NCBI GenBank assembly: GCA_965661345.1
Contig: CBFIDK010000005.1
Coordinates: 1-64,000 of the forward strand
Length of the DNA stretch: 64,000 nucleotides
Reading direction: 5' to 3'
DNA from: GCA-2862585 sp965661345
GTDB taxonomy: Bacteria; Bacteroidota; Bacteroidia; Flavobacteriales; UBA7312
The position numbers were made by a program, and so were the translations under genes. How positions within the stretch are numbered: the first letter of the stretch is position 1; every line of letters starts with the position of its first letter. The notes beneath the pieces were generated by a model. That model was not told where the DNA came from. It did no database searches and saw only the letters and a list, made by a program, of their open reading frames with translations. This document shows, in pieces, positions 25,001 to 34,061 of the stretch.

Positions 25001-25876
25001 ATGGGATTCAAAAATTTTGACTTACTAGACTTTGAATTTGTTGAAGTACGATTTAATTGCTCAAATTGTGGAACACGTCTGCTATCCGAAAAAATTGAAA
25101 TTCCGGAAATATTTGACCCAGAATATCACGACAAAGAAGACTTTTTTTACACAAATGCTAGAGAAAAAACTTGTCCTAAATGCGATAAATGGCATATCAT
25201 TCACGTAGGCTTTGAAGATAATGAGGAAAGCGGTTATATCGAAATAGAAAAAGTTGAGAAAAAGGACATTCTAGAAGCTATTACTTATGACTATGGACTA
25301 TATTCCTATGAAGAAGACCAAGTAGACGCAATTCTTCGCTCTGATAATTCAATTGAAAGATTTGAGGAAGAGATAAAAAGTCTAATGGAACTTAACTCAC
25401 AATCTTTTAAAAAAGAAACACACGAGAAAACTATAAGAAAATTGGTTTTTTCAGGTGGTATAACCTGTCTTGAAGATTATTTATCTTCTACATTAATCAA
25501 GGAAGTCATTCAAGATGAAGTATTCTTCAGGAATTTTGTAAAAACTTACAAAAGAATAAATAACCGAAAATTCGAATTGGGAAATATTTATGACCAACTA
25601 GATAGCTTGTATGATATCGTCAAAAAAGAACTTTTAGATGTAATTTATCACGACCTCCCAAAAGTCAGAGGAATGTATAAAGATTCATTGGGAGTAATTT
25701 TTCCATCAATTGAGAATCTAATGAAGAACATTAAAACAAGACACGATATAGTGCATCGAAATGGAAAAACAAAAAATGGTAAATTTATTTTATTGAATAA
25801 GGAAGATATAGAATCACATTTAAAAGAAATTCAAAAATTCGTAAATAATATCGAAAAACAGATTAAAGAAATATAA
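25001..25876 (+). CDS. Zinc-ribbon/HEPN-like protein, cassette 6
   Basis: 291 aa. The N-terminal part has two CxxC pairs (C20/C23 and C58/C61), consistent with a zinc ribbon. The C-terminal half is all-helical and contains TRHDIVHRNGK: R247-x4-H252, the RxxxxH signature of HEPN ribonuclease domains, of the type seen in RiboL-PSP/MAE-like HEPN proteins. HEPN proteins cleave RNA in toxin-antitoxin and abortive-infection systems. No antitoxin gene adjoins it within its cassette, so it may be self-contained or regulated otherwise. Family placement is by motif and helical pattern only. Confidence 0.72.
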   Translation: MGFKNFDLLDFEFVEVRFNCSNCGTRLLSEKIEIPEIFDPEYHDKEDFFYTNAREKTCPKCDKWHIIHVGFEDNEESGYIEIEKVEKKDILEAITYDYGLYSYEEDQVDAILRSDNSIERFEEEIKSLMELNSQSFKKETHEKTIRKLVFSGGITCLEDYLSSTLIKEVIQDEVFFRNFVKTYKRINNRKFELGNIYDQLDSLYDIVKKELLDVIYHDLPKVRGMYKDSLGVIFPSIENLMKNIKTRHDIVHRNGKTKNGKFILLNKEDIESHLKEIQKFVNNIEKQIKEI

Positions 25877-25884
25877 AAAACTAC

Positions 25885-26037
25885 GCCCAACAATGGCTAT
25901 AAGTAATTGCTTGTTCTCGCCTACACTTCAACTGGCTCAAGGCATAGCTTATGAAAATCCAGCTAGGTTTTTTGCCTATCTAACATAAAAAAGATAAATT
26001 TGAGTTGGAAAAACGAATAAACTTAAAGCCGTTAGCC
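25885..26037 (+). repeat. attC-like site 6 (right end of the array)
   Basis: R'' GCCCAAC (25885-25891) fits RYYYAAC; TACGCCCAAC is the exact complement of the cassette start GTTGGGCGTA (24981-24990). L'' GGCTATAAGT (25895-25904) pairs 9/10 with ACTTAAAGCC (26021-26030), directly followed by R' GTTAGCC (26031-26037). The normal spacer before R' is missing. The right arm lies inside the flanking direct repeat. Total 153 bp. Confidence 0.65.
25971..26002 (+). promoter_or_regulatory. Candidate promoter in the right repeat
   Basis: TTTG (25971-25974), 20 bases, then TAAATTTG (25995-26002): the same spacing as the left copy. It would drive the DUF4153 gene at 26116 with a leader of roughly 100 bases. 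Confidence 0.55.
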
Positions 26038-26047
26038 TCATGAAAAG
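25972..26047 (+). repeat. Right copy of the flanking direct repeat
   Basis: Partner of 17887-17963. It includes the right arm of attC-like site 6 and ends at a TGAAAAG, after which normal chromosomal genes resume. Confidence 0.75.
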
Positions 26048-26115
26048 CCCACCCAAACTAGCCCTTTTTATGCCCCAGCAAATACATTGAATTAATTTAT
26101 TAAACCCTTAAAGAA

Positions 26116-27992
26116 ATGAAATTACCTTCCATTAGTTACCTCCTGAACAAATCCAAAGAATCTTTCTTGCGATTTCCCGCTACTCTTATTAGTGCATTGG
26201 TATCGGTCTGCGCCGCTATTTTCCTCATAGAGTATAGCAATGATATTACCAATACGTTTCCCTACATAAACATTCTAATAACATCGGCTTTGGGAATCCC
26301 CTTGTTCTTTGGTTTATCAATGTTTAACTCAAGCCAAAACTTCAACCGCACAAAAAGTGCCTTTAGCCACCTTTTGTGTCTGGCTATATTAGTGGTCATT
26401 TACTACACCCTTCCCGATTCTGACACCACTCACAACACCAGTATACCATACATCAGATACGGCATATTTAATGTAATTGTTCACCTTCTGGTTTCTTTTA
26501 TTCCATATCTAAAAGGCAATGCGCTAAACGGCTTTTGGAATTTTAACAAAATACTATTTATCCGCTTCTGGACGTCTGCTCTTTATTCAGGCTTCCTATA
26601 CATTGGGCTAATCCTGGCTTTATCGGCTCTAAACTTACTTTTTGACGTTGATATTGACGATGACCTATATTTTGAATTCTATGTCGTCATTATAGGGCTG
26701 TTTAACACATGGTTTTTCGTTTCTGGAATACCAAGCTCATTAAAAAACCTTGAAAACAACCACGAGTACCCCAACGGATTAAAAATATTTGCACAGTATG
26801 TTTTACTGCCTTTATTAACCCTTTATTTAATTATCCTTTATGCCTACGGAACAAAAATTATCGTTTTGTGGAATTGGCCAAAAGGAATAGTGTCGTATTT
26901 AATCTCTTGTGTTTCGGTGTTGGGAATACTTACCGTCTTGCTTCTGTATCCTTACGGTCAGCTAAAAAACAATTCTTGGATTAAGAAGTTTTCCCGAATA
27001 TTCTATTTCTCATTAATTCCACTTGTCGCAATTCTATTTATAGCCATCGGCTTTAGAATTGGGGATTATGGGTTTACCATCAACAGGTATGTTATTGTGT
27101 TGTTAGGCGTTTGGCTAAGCTTTGTTGCCTTGTATTTTTCTTTCGGAAAAAAGAATATAAAACTAATTCCGATGTCTTTGGCACTCATCCTTGCGCTAAT
27201 GTCTTTTGGGCCTTGGAGCGTGTTTAGCGTGGGCGAAAAGAGCCAAATTAATAGACTTGTATCAATACTAGAAGAAAACAATTTACTACAAGATGGGAAG
27301 GTTGTAAACGAAGTCATTTGGAAAACCGATAAGATACCCTCTCTTTATTCTAACGAGGTAAGAAACCCAAATGATGGTGTTCTAGTTGACTCTTTGCACA
27401 ATGAGGTTCTATAATTAATTACCTCGACAAACACCACGGGTTTTCGGGGATTTCGCACTTATACGCTCAAAACATAGATTCTTTAATCGTGCTTTGCTTG
27501 GACTCAAACAAATACACCGATGAGTCCAACATTTATACCCGCTCTTTGGGCTTATCTCCTTACGAAAAATACTCATCACATTATGATTACTACACCTTTA
27601 ATGTTGAAGACATTATTGTTACCCAGGTTACATCCTACGATTACGTATTAGATTTTGACCTAAGTCAGTATGGAGGAATCTTGGATAGGGTTGATTTTGA
27701 ATTAAATGGAGAAGAATATTTTATAGAATTCAATCCTTCAGATCCAAATACACTAATGTTTGTTGAAAATAATAATCCGTTAGAAATTAGTGTTGAAAAA
27801 ATGCTGTCAAGGCTAACCAATACATATGGGTTTAAATCGGAATCGAGAATACATCAATCAGAAATGGAGATTGAAAAAAAGACAAGTCGCTTTGATATAA
27901 AAATGTTGTTTCATTCTATTGACTATAAAACCTCCAATGACTCAACCTATATTTCCTCCATGCACGGTAAAGTTCTTCTTAAAATACGGTAG
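26116..27992 (+). pseudogene. DUF4153 membrane protein, interrupted by a frameshift
   Basis: Frame 1 (26116-27414) gives 432 aa with about ten transmembrane helices and the start of a soluble tail, ending HNEVL at a TAA. The other frame continues without a gap (INYLDKHHGFSGI read from 27411) and runs to 27992 with a soluble beta-rich C-terminus. The joined product of about 625 aa has the size and layout of DUF4153 proteins (N-terminal membrane half, C-terminal periplasmic or cytosolic half). A one-base loss or two-base gain near 27405-27412 explains it. A sequencing error or true gene decay are both possible; no slippery sequence suggesting programmed shifting is evident. Function unknown. 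Confidence 0.8.
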
Positions 27993-28033
27993 TAGCTTTC
28001 TTTTAATGAGTAAATAATCAAACTAAAAATAAA

Positions 28034-29254
28034 ATGAAAAAACAAATTTTACTTATTGGGGTGGCGGTACTGCTTCTCTCCTGCTCTTCACCGCTTGATA
28101 AAAAGTTTAACAAAGACACAGCTGAGGAAGCTGAAACAATAAAAAAGGCAAATGACCTTATCACAGAAAAGAAATACAATACCGCATTCAATTTACTTGA
28201 TAAGTTTGACCCAACAAACGATAAGCCCAACGTTGTTCTGCTAAAAGAGGAAATTTTGCTGAATTATTTTGTTACAAGCATTTTACACCAAATGTTTTCA
28301 TTAGTAGACATTAAAAAAAATGAGGATATTTTAGATTATAGAGGGAAAGAAGGGTCGTTTAACACTCAACTGTTTGCCGTGGACAGTATTCTAACAAGGC
28401 TTATCACTATGTATCCGACAAACTGCGAGCTTAAAAAAGGACTAGCTAATTATTATTATGAAGTGCATTTGAAATATGGTGGACGATGGCTAAAAGATGA
28501 CAAAGAATTATTTCCAATAATACAAACGAATTTTGAAAAAGCTATTGATGAGGGTTGTGCAGATTATTTATCGCATTACGTTTTAGCTTACATAAACCTA
28601 TTGCAAGAAAAAAATGAAGAAAGTATTCCGCATTTTCTAGCCTCAATAGAACTGAACGACAAATATGCCAGTTCACATTACAACTTAGCATATGCTTATT
28701 ATTTTACAAACGACGAAGAGAAAGCGTTGAAACACGCTAAACGCTCGCTTGACTTATACAGCGATAAAATATATAAAAGCGATGCTGCTCGAATGATTGG
28801 TCAAATTTATACCGAACTCCAAGATGATAAAAATGCTATCGCTTATTACGAAGAAGCAGATAAAATTGACCCTGAAAATTATTACAATATTAAGCCGATT
28901 CTCCACTTATACTTAAAGACAAATAATAAAAACACAAAGCAAACCACAAATGCATTTTTCAACCTTGATCCAACAAACCCAACAATTTACTATGACCTTG
29001 AAGAGGTTTATTTCAGCAACAATAAAGGCAACGAACTAATTGATTTTTACAAATCACAATTTCCTATGTTCAAAAACAACAACACGGTTCAGGGAGGGTT
29101 AAATTTTGGTTTAGCAAGAATCTATCTCCAAACCGACAAGAATATTGCGAAAGGTTTTTTTATCAAAGCGAAACAAGATTTTGAAAAGGTATATGATAAA
29201 AATCACGACGTTTTTAGAGTAATTGACGCGGGTCTAGAAAGGTGTGAAATTTAA
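28034..29254 (+). CDS. TPR-repeat lipoprotein
   Basis: 406 aa. A lipoprotein signal (LLLIGV-type core ending LLSCSS, lipobox cysteine near residue 17) is followed by helical repeats. At least three tetratricopeptide units are readable: SHYNLAYAYYFTNDEEKALKHAKRSL, AARMIGQIYTELQDDKNAIAYYEEA and the region around NYYNIKPILHLYLK. Likely anchored to the outer or inner membrane facing the periplasm, serving as a protein-interaction scaffold. No partner is evident. Confidence 0.82.
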   Translation: MKKQILLIGVAVLLLSCSSPLDKKFNKDTAEEAETIKKANDLITEKKYNTAFNLLDKFDPTNDKPNVVLLKEEILLNYFVTSILHQMFSLVDIKKNEDILDYRGKEGSFNTQLFAVDSILTRLITMYPTNCELKKGLANYYYEVHLKYGGRWLKDDKELFPIIQTNFEKAIDEGCADYLSHYVLAYINLLQEKNEESIPHFLASIELNDKYASSHYNLAYAYYFTNDEEKALKHAKRSLDLYSDKIYKSDAARMIGQIYTELQDDKNAIAYYEEADKIDPENYYNIKPILHLYLKTNNKNTKQTTNAFFNLDPTNPTIYYDLEEVYFSNNKGNELIDFYKSQFPMFKNNNTVQGGLNFGLARIYLQTDKNIAKGFFIKAKQDFEKVYDKNHDVFRVIDAGLERCEI

Positions 29255-29334
29255 TTGTTACACGAAATACCTTTGCCAACTGTTGAATAATTAGTTAATT
29301 CGTTTTTACAAAAGCAGTAAAGACAAGGTACATT

Positions 29335-31797
29335 ATGAAAAAAATTATTTACTCGTTATTTATTTGTCTTTTTACGTTTATTTTTTGGAAAGAAAGCGTT
29401 TCACTAGAACTCTCGTTTTTACATGCCTGTGTGTGGTTTTTATTTTCTTATTTTTTATGGAAAACGGCTTACTATGGGTTATTAGCTTATGGTCTTTTTA
29501 CATATTTAATCCTTTCACTCACAGAGTATTTTCAATTTTCTGCTGATGTAATTAGCTACGGCTATAGCGCTTTGGTTTTTTTCTTGTCTAGCGCCTACAT
29601 CTTAATAAGCCAAAAAGTATCTTCGGTTTGGAATAATGTTCTTAAAATAACGTATTGGTTTTGTTGTTCCCTAGTTCTTTTTGTTCCCTTGATGTTTATG
29701 CTTTATTACGTTCAATTTGGAACAGCCGTTACCAACGAAACATTATACGCCTTGTTTCAGACTAACCGACAAGAGAGCTTCGATTATATCAACGACTTTA
29801 TTTCGGTTTACCTCCTTGTTTTACTAGCTGTAACAATAGGGGGCTCTTGGTTTTTTATTGCTTCGCAAAAGGTCAAAAAAACTCGTCTTCTATTACCAAT
29901 TATAATACTTGTTTCCAGTGCATTTTTTCTTGCTATAAGCCCACCACCCGCCTTGCCAAAAATGTTTTGGGAGGCAGTAAAAACGTACAAGCAAGAACTT
30001 GTTTTATTCAACAAAACAGCCTCAGAAATGGCCGTTAATAACATTCCGATAGAGGCATTCAAAAAAGAAAACGGCGAAACGCATATCGTGGTTATTGGCG
30101 AGTCTTTACACAAAAACCACATGAGTTTGTATGGATATCCCAGAAAAACGACGCCCAAACTAGATAGTCTACAGTTTGTTGACGGATTTATTTTGTTCAA
30201 TAACGCCTACGCCAACCATACCCATACAATTGAAGTGCTAAAATTGTCATTAACTGAGGCAAATCAATACAATCAAAAAGAATTTTATGAGTCCTTATCC
30301 ATTTTGGATATGCTAAACGCTAGCAATAACGAAACCTATTGGATAAGTAATCAAAATCTAAAAGGAGCATGGGATAATGTTGTTGGGGTAATCGCTGAAA
30401 GGTCAAATCACCTCTTAATGATTAATGCTTCTATTGGAAAAACCTCAAAAATGCAACACTTTGATGGGCAATGCATCGAGGAAATCAAGCGAATCGTAAA
30501 TACCCCAAGCAAAAAAAACAAAGTGATTTTCGTGCATTTAATGGGTAGCCATAGCCCTTATGATAGCCGATACCCAAGAGCTGAATTTCGTGCTTTTAGG
30601 GAAGCGCATCAAGGGGATGTTGGTTTTGTAGGTGCACAAATCAAGAATTTATCTGACTACGACAATAGCATCTTGTACAACGATTATGTGGTAGGCAGTA
30701 TCTTAGAGCTTCTCCAAAGCCAAAAAGGCGCCAACAGTTTCTTTTATTTATCAGATCACGCCGATGATGTCTTACAACAAAAAGGACACAATTCAGGCTC
30801 TTTCACTTATGAAATGACTGAAGTTCCAATGATGAGTTGGATGAGTGAAGAATACAGAAACAAGTACACCGCCACACACCAGCAGCTATTGAAAAACCAA
30901 AACAAATGGTATTCTAACGACTTGTTGTTCAATACCCTATTGGGTGTTTTTCAAATTGAAAGCCCAAAGTACGACAGTAAATTTGATCTCACTTCGGCCA
31001 ACTATCAACCAACTGACAGTAGCATTAAAGTTTTACATAACGCACTTTATACTGCCGATGACAATTACATTTATTGGCAAAAAGTCAACATTGACTATCT
31101 GATTAAAAACAAATTACATAAAAGAGTGTATCCACATCGCATAAATTCAATAGCTAAATTACAACAGGTCTGGAAAAGCGGTATGCGTTCGTTTGAGCTT
31201 GATGTTTTTTTTGAAAAGGATAGTGTTCAGCGCTTTAGGGTTGGTCACCATAAAGGAAAAATGGGGCGCGAGCTTGAGGTTTTATTAAACAGCATTAACC
31301 ATTATGAGCTACAAAATATTTGGATCGACTTTAAAAACTTAAACAAAAAAAATGCTAAAGCAGCTTTAAATGAATTAGAACGGTTAGACGACTTGTTCAA
31401 TATTAAAGAAAAGGCCCTTATAGAATCTAACACAGATGACGCTGTTTTTAGCTTGTTGAGTCAATATGGTTGGAAAACATCCTATTATCTTCCGACCTCA
31501 AAAGTGTTGGATTTAATGAGCGCCAATAATAAAGAAGGTCTTTCAATATTGTCTAAGGATATCAGTCAGCAAATTTTAGATCAAAAGGTTTCTGCTATTT
31601 CATTTGACGATAGGCTATACCCCTTTGTTAAAAATCACCTTGAAAACCTCATCTCTAAGGAAATAGCATACCACTGTTGGTACGGTCCAGAACTAAAAAG
31701 CCCAAGCTTTGAAACTGAACTAAAAAACAATCCTCTTTTTAAAGACCGAAGAGTTCACTCCTTGCTTTCGCCTTACTACTCCTTATTTCATTTATAA
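29335..31797 (+). CDS. Phosphoethanolamine transferase fused to a GDPD-like domain
   Basis: 820 aa. The N-terminus has about five transmembrane helices (to residue 205). Residues 245-560 are a sulfatase-fold phosphoethanolamine transferase: VVIGESLHKNHMSLYGYPRKTTPKLD, a nucleophile threonine in NHTHTIEVL (T296/T298), and SDHADDVLQQKGHNSG. Beyond residue 590 is a glycerophosphodiester phosphodiesterase-like domain with HR (601-602), FELDV (E621, D623), GHH (H638) and IWIDFK. This order and spacing match the GDPD catalytic core. The first half would move PEtN from phosphatidylethanolamine to a surface glycan or lipid A; the second could act on a phosphodiester. The fusion is unusual. It is preceded by no clear promoter box. 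Confidence 0.84.
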   Translation: MKKIIYSLFICLFTFIFWKESVSLELSFLHACVWFLFSYFLWKTAYYGLLAYGLFTYLILSLTEYFQFSADVISYGYSALVFFLSSAYILISQKVSSVWNNVLKITYWFCCSLVLFVPLMFMLYYVQFGTAVTNETLYALFQTNRQESFDYINDFISVYLLVLLAVTIGGSWFFIASQKVKKTRLLLPIIILVSSAFFLAISPPPALPKMFWEAVKTYKQELVLFNKTASEMAVNNIPIEAFKKENGETHIVVIGESLHKNHMSLYGYPRKTTPKLDSLQFVDGFILFNNAYANHTHTIEVLKLSLTEANQYNQKEFYESLSILDMLNASNNETYWISNQNLKGAWDNVVGVIAERSNHLLMINASIGKTSKMQHFDGQCIEEIKRIVNTPSKKNKVIFVHLMGSHSPYDSRYPRAEFRAFREAHQGDVGFVGAQIKNLSDYDNSILYNDYVVGSILELLQSQKGANSFFYLSDHADDVLQQKGHNSGSFTYEMTEVPMMSWMSEEYRNKYTATHQQLLKNQNKWYSNDLLFNTLLGVFQIESPKYDSKFDLTSANYQPTDSSIKVLHNALYTADDNYIYWQKVNIDYLIKNKLHKRVYPHRINSIAKLQQVWKSGMRSFELDVFFEKDSVQRFRVGHHKGKMGRELEVLLNSINHYELQNIWIDFKNLNKKNAKAALNELERLDDLFNIKEKALIESNTDDAVFSLLSQYGWKTSYYLPTSKVLDLMSANNKEGLSILSKDISQQILDQKVSAISFDDRLYPFVKNHLENLISKEIAYHCWYGPELKSPSFETELKNNPLFKDRRVHSLLSPYYSLFHL

Positions 31798-31904
31798 TGT
31801 GTTCAATTGAATTTCTGTTGACTTCAAAAAGGGTTTTTTGGTAAACACGGCCTAACGTTTCTTTTTTATACTTTTACAACTACTAATCCACTAAATCTTT
31901 TTAG

Positions 31905-32408
31905 ATGTCGATGTTTGAAAATAAGTTTGAAAAAGCGCTATGGAACTTGAGGTTTGTGGTAATTCTTTCGGTAGTATTATCAATAATATCGTCAATTACC
32001 CTGTTTGTAATCGGTAGTTGGGACATTCTGTATGCAATCGTATACCAAAACCCACTGTTCAACGCAGACATTAACAACAACACCGATTTACTGTTTAAAA
32101 TTATCTCCTCAATTGATTTGTTCCTTATCGGCATAGTGTTGCTTATTTTTGGTTTTGGTGTATACGAACTGTTCATCAGTGAAATTGATTTTGCAAAAGA
32201 TAAGTTTGCTGAATCTACACTAAAGATTAGTAGTTTGGATCAGCTTAAAAACAAAATAATTAAGGTTATTATCATTGTCTTGATTGTTAAGTTTTTTGAA
32301 AAAATATTGAAGTTAGCCCCAAACTTTACCACCCCTATGGACGTTTTATATTTTAGCCTTTCTATACTGTCTATCTGCCTGGGGTATTATTTGATAAACA
32401 GAAAATAA
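31905..32408 (+). CDS. YqhA-family (UPF0114) membrane protein
   Basis: 167 aa with four hydrophobic helices. FEKALWNLRFVVILSVVLS at the start, GVYELFISEIDFA in the middle and KIIKVIIIVLIVKFFEKIL are characteristic of the YqhA/UPF0114 family of inner-membrane proteins of unknown role. Monocistronic by spacing. Confidence 0.8.
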   Translation: MSMFENKFEKALWNLRFVVILSVVLSIISSITLFVIGSWDILYAIVYQNPLFNADINNNTDLLFKIISSIDLFLIGIVLLIFGFGVYELFISEIDFAKDKFAESTLKISSLDQLKNKIIKVIIIVLIVKFFEKILKLAPNFTTPMDVLYFSLSILSICLGYYLINRK

Positions 32409-32456
32409 ACTCCTCTTTTTTGTCCGTTTGAGGTTTAGGGTTTATCGGCTCTTCCG

Positions 32457-32464
32457 TATCTTTG
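32457..32464 (+). promoter_or_regulatory. -7 promoter box for the photolyase gene
   Basis: TATCTTTG, a TAnnTTTG match. An in-frame TTG at 32462 lies inside the box, so translation must begin downstream. Confidence 0.6.
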
Positions 32465-32479
32465 TACCTCATCCACACC

Positions 32480-33940
32480 TTGACACAAAAACTAAATATC
32501 GTTTGGCTTAAAAGAGATTTGAGAACCTCTGATCATGAGCCTTTTTTTCATGCCGAACAGCATGAACACGATTACCTTCCTATATATATTTTTGAGCCCT
32601 CTATTAATGCCCATCCAGACACTAGCCTAAGGCACCGACAGTTTGTTTACCATTCCATTTTGGATATGAACACCACCCTCCAGCCCTTTAACAGAAAGGT
32701 ACACGTCTTTTATGCCGAAGCAGAAGAAGTCTTTGCCTATTTGACAGAGCATTACAGTGTTTCTAATGTATTTTCTTACCAAGAAAGCGGCGTAAAGGTG
32801 AGTTGGGATAGGGATAAGGCGGTCAATAGTTTACTGAAAAAAAAAGGAGTTAATTGGCAGGAGTTTGAGAATCAATCTGTAAAAAGAGGGGTTAATCACA
32901 GAAAGGGATGGGACAAAGAGTGGTATATGTATGCTCATTCTGAGCGCATTAAAAACGACTTTAGTAACGGTCGTTTAATGATAAAAAAAAGCCCTTTTGA
33001 CTTCGACATCAGCAAACAGTACGAATTAAAAAATTACCCCAAACAATACCAGCCTGCTGGGGAGTCTTTCGCTCATAAATACCTCAAATCCTTTCTAGAA
33101 AAAAGAGGCAAGAATTACTCCAAACACATTTCAAGCCCACAAAAAAGCAGACTCTCATGTAGCCGTTTATCTACGTATTTGGCCTGGGGAAATATTAGTG
33201 TTAGAGAAGTGTTTCAGGCTGTTAAAAGCGCTCCTAACTACAGTTCTCATAAGCGTGCTTTTGATGCTTGTCTGGCGCGTCTCAAGTGGCGCTCGCACTT
33301 TATTCAAAAATTCGAAACGGATTGTAGCTATGAATTGTATTGCATTAATAAGGGTTATGAAAAAATGGAATACGAAAACAACGATGAACTTTTACAAAGG
33401 TGGAAAGAAGGTAAAACGGGCTTTCCTCTTGTTGATGCAAGTATGCGCTGCCTCATCAATAATGGATGGATAAACTTCCGAATGAGAGCAATGTTGGTGT
33501 CTTTTCTTTGTCACCACCTCAATCAAGATTGGCGAAGGGGTGTGTACCATATTGCCCAACTGTTTTTAGACTATGAACCCGGCATACATTTCACCCAATT
33601 TCAAATGCAAGCTGGTGTTACCGGCATCAATTCCATTAGAATTTACAACCCCATAAAGCAGTCAATTGAAAAAGATGCTGACGGAGAGTTTATAAAAAAC
33701 TGGGTGTCTGAACTTAAAGAAATTGACCCTCCTTTCGTACATCGTCCTTGGGAGCTAACGCCTATAGATTTGCTTTCTATGGGGCTAACATTGGATTATC
33801 CTCCGCCAATGGTCGAACCCGTTAAGGCAGCCCAGACAAGTAGAGCCCAATTGTGGCGTTTGCGCAAAGACCCTCTAGTTAAGGAAGAGTCCAGAAGATT
33901 GCTTCAAGTTCATGTCAGACCCGCTAGCAAAAAGCGATAA
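32480..33940 (+). CDS. Cryptochrome/deoxyribodipyrimidine photolyase family protein
   Basis: About 486 aa from a TTG at 32480; no ATG is available before the conserved LNIVWLKRDLRTSDHEP, and an earlier TTG overlaps the promoter box. The N-terminal antenna-binding alpha/beta domain is followed by the FAD domain with RLKWRSHFIQKFE, TGFPLVDASMRCL, NFRMRAMLVSFL and the conserved tail of the flavin pocket (AGVTGINSIRIYNP). Light-driven repair of pyrimidine dimers or a photoreceptor role are both possible. The family is common in marine Bacteroidota. Start choice is the least certain part. Confidence 0.88.
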   Translation: MTQKLNIVWLKRDLRTSDHEPFFHAEQHEHDYLPIYIFEPSINAHPDTSLRHRQFVYHSILDMNTTLQPFNRKVHVFYAEAEEVFAYLTEHYSVSNVFSYQESGVKVSWDRDKAVNSLLKKKGVNWQEFENQSVKRGVNHRKGWDKEWYMYAHSERIKNDFSNGRLMIKKSPFDFDISKQYELKNYPKQYQPAGESFAHKYLKSFLEKRGKNYSKHISSPQKSRLSCSRLSTYLAWGNISVREVFQAVKSAPNYSSHKRAFDACLARLKWRSHFIQKFETDCSYELYCINKGYEKMEYENNDELLQRWKEGKTGFPLVDASMRCLINNGWINFRMRAMLVSFLCHHLNQDWRRGVYHIAQLFLDYEPGIHFTQFQMQAGVTGINSIRIYNPIKQSIEKDADGEFIKNWVSELKEIDPPFVHRPWELTPIDLLSMGLTLDYPPPMVEPVKAAQTSRAQLWRLRKDPLVKEESRRLLQVHVRPASKKR

Positions 33941-33965
33941 TAAAATTCTAGCTGATTAACAATAA

Positions 33966-33998
33966 TTTGCAACAGCTAAGCCATATTTTATATATTTG
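33966..33998 (+). promoter_or_regulatory. Promoter of the ompA-like gene
   Basis: TTTG (33966-33969), 21 bases, TATATTTG (33991-33998). A good Bacteroidota -33/-7 pair about 63 bases before the ATG. Confidence 0.65.
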
Positions 33999-34061
33999 CT
34001 TATTCCTTAAAGCTTCGTTTATGATTGTTTTTGAAAATATTTAATACTAAACACGAAAAAC

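Larger units (their letters stand above)
18281..26037 (+). mobile_element. Integron-type gene cassette array without a complete integrase (CALIN-like)
   Basis: Six consecutive gene units, all on the + strand, end in imperfect palindromes of attC form: R'' (ending AAC), 3-base spacer, L'', loop, L', spacer, R' (beginning GTT). The first bases of a unit are the reverse complement of bases near its own end: 9/9 for cassette 1, 9/10 for cassette 2, 8/9 for cassette 3, 9/9 for cassette 5 and 10/10 for cassette 6. That self-match is the hallmark of insertion of circular cassettes by G^TT recombination. Approximate unit starts: 18282, 21635, 22524, 23516, about 23834, 24982. Gene contents are unrelated to each other. 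Only an integrase fragment is present. Confidence 0.8.

Noticed and set aside
18281..26037. CRISPR array or transposon as the explanation for the intergenic repeats
   Set aside because: The repeats are divergent palindromes separated by whole genes, with no regular spacers, no cas genes and no transposase; cassette self-complementarity fits integron attC sites better.
27405..27414. Programmed ribosomal frameshift in the DUF4153 gene
   Set aside because: No slippery heptamer or downstream structure is visible at the junction, so a mutation or sequence error is simpler.
31840..31870. GGCCTAACG motif as another attC site
   Set aside because: No partner R', L' or loop palindrome nearby, and the flanking genes are not in cassette arrangement.
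32462..32479. TTG at 32462 as photolyase start
   Set aside because: It overlaps the TATCTTTG promoter box; the TTG at 32480 directly before the conserved region is preferred.
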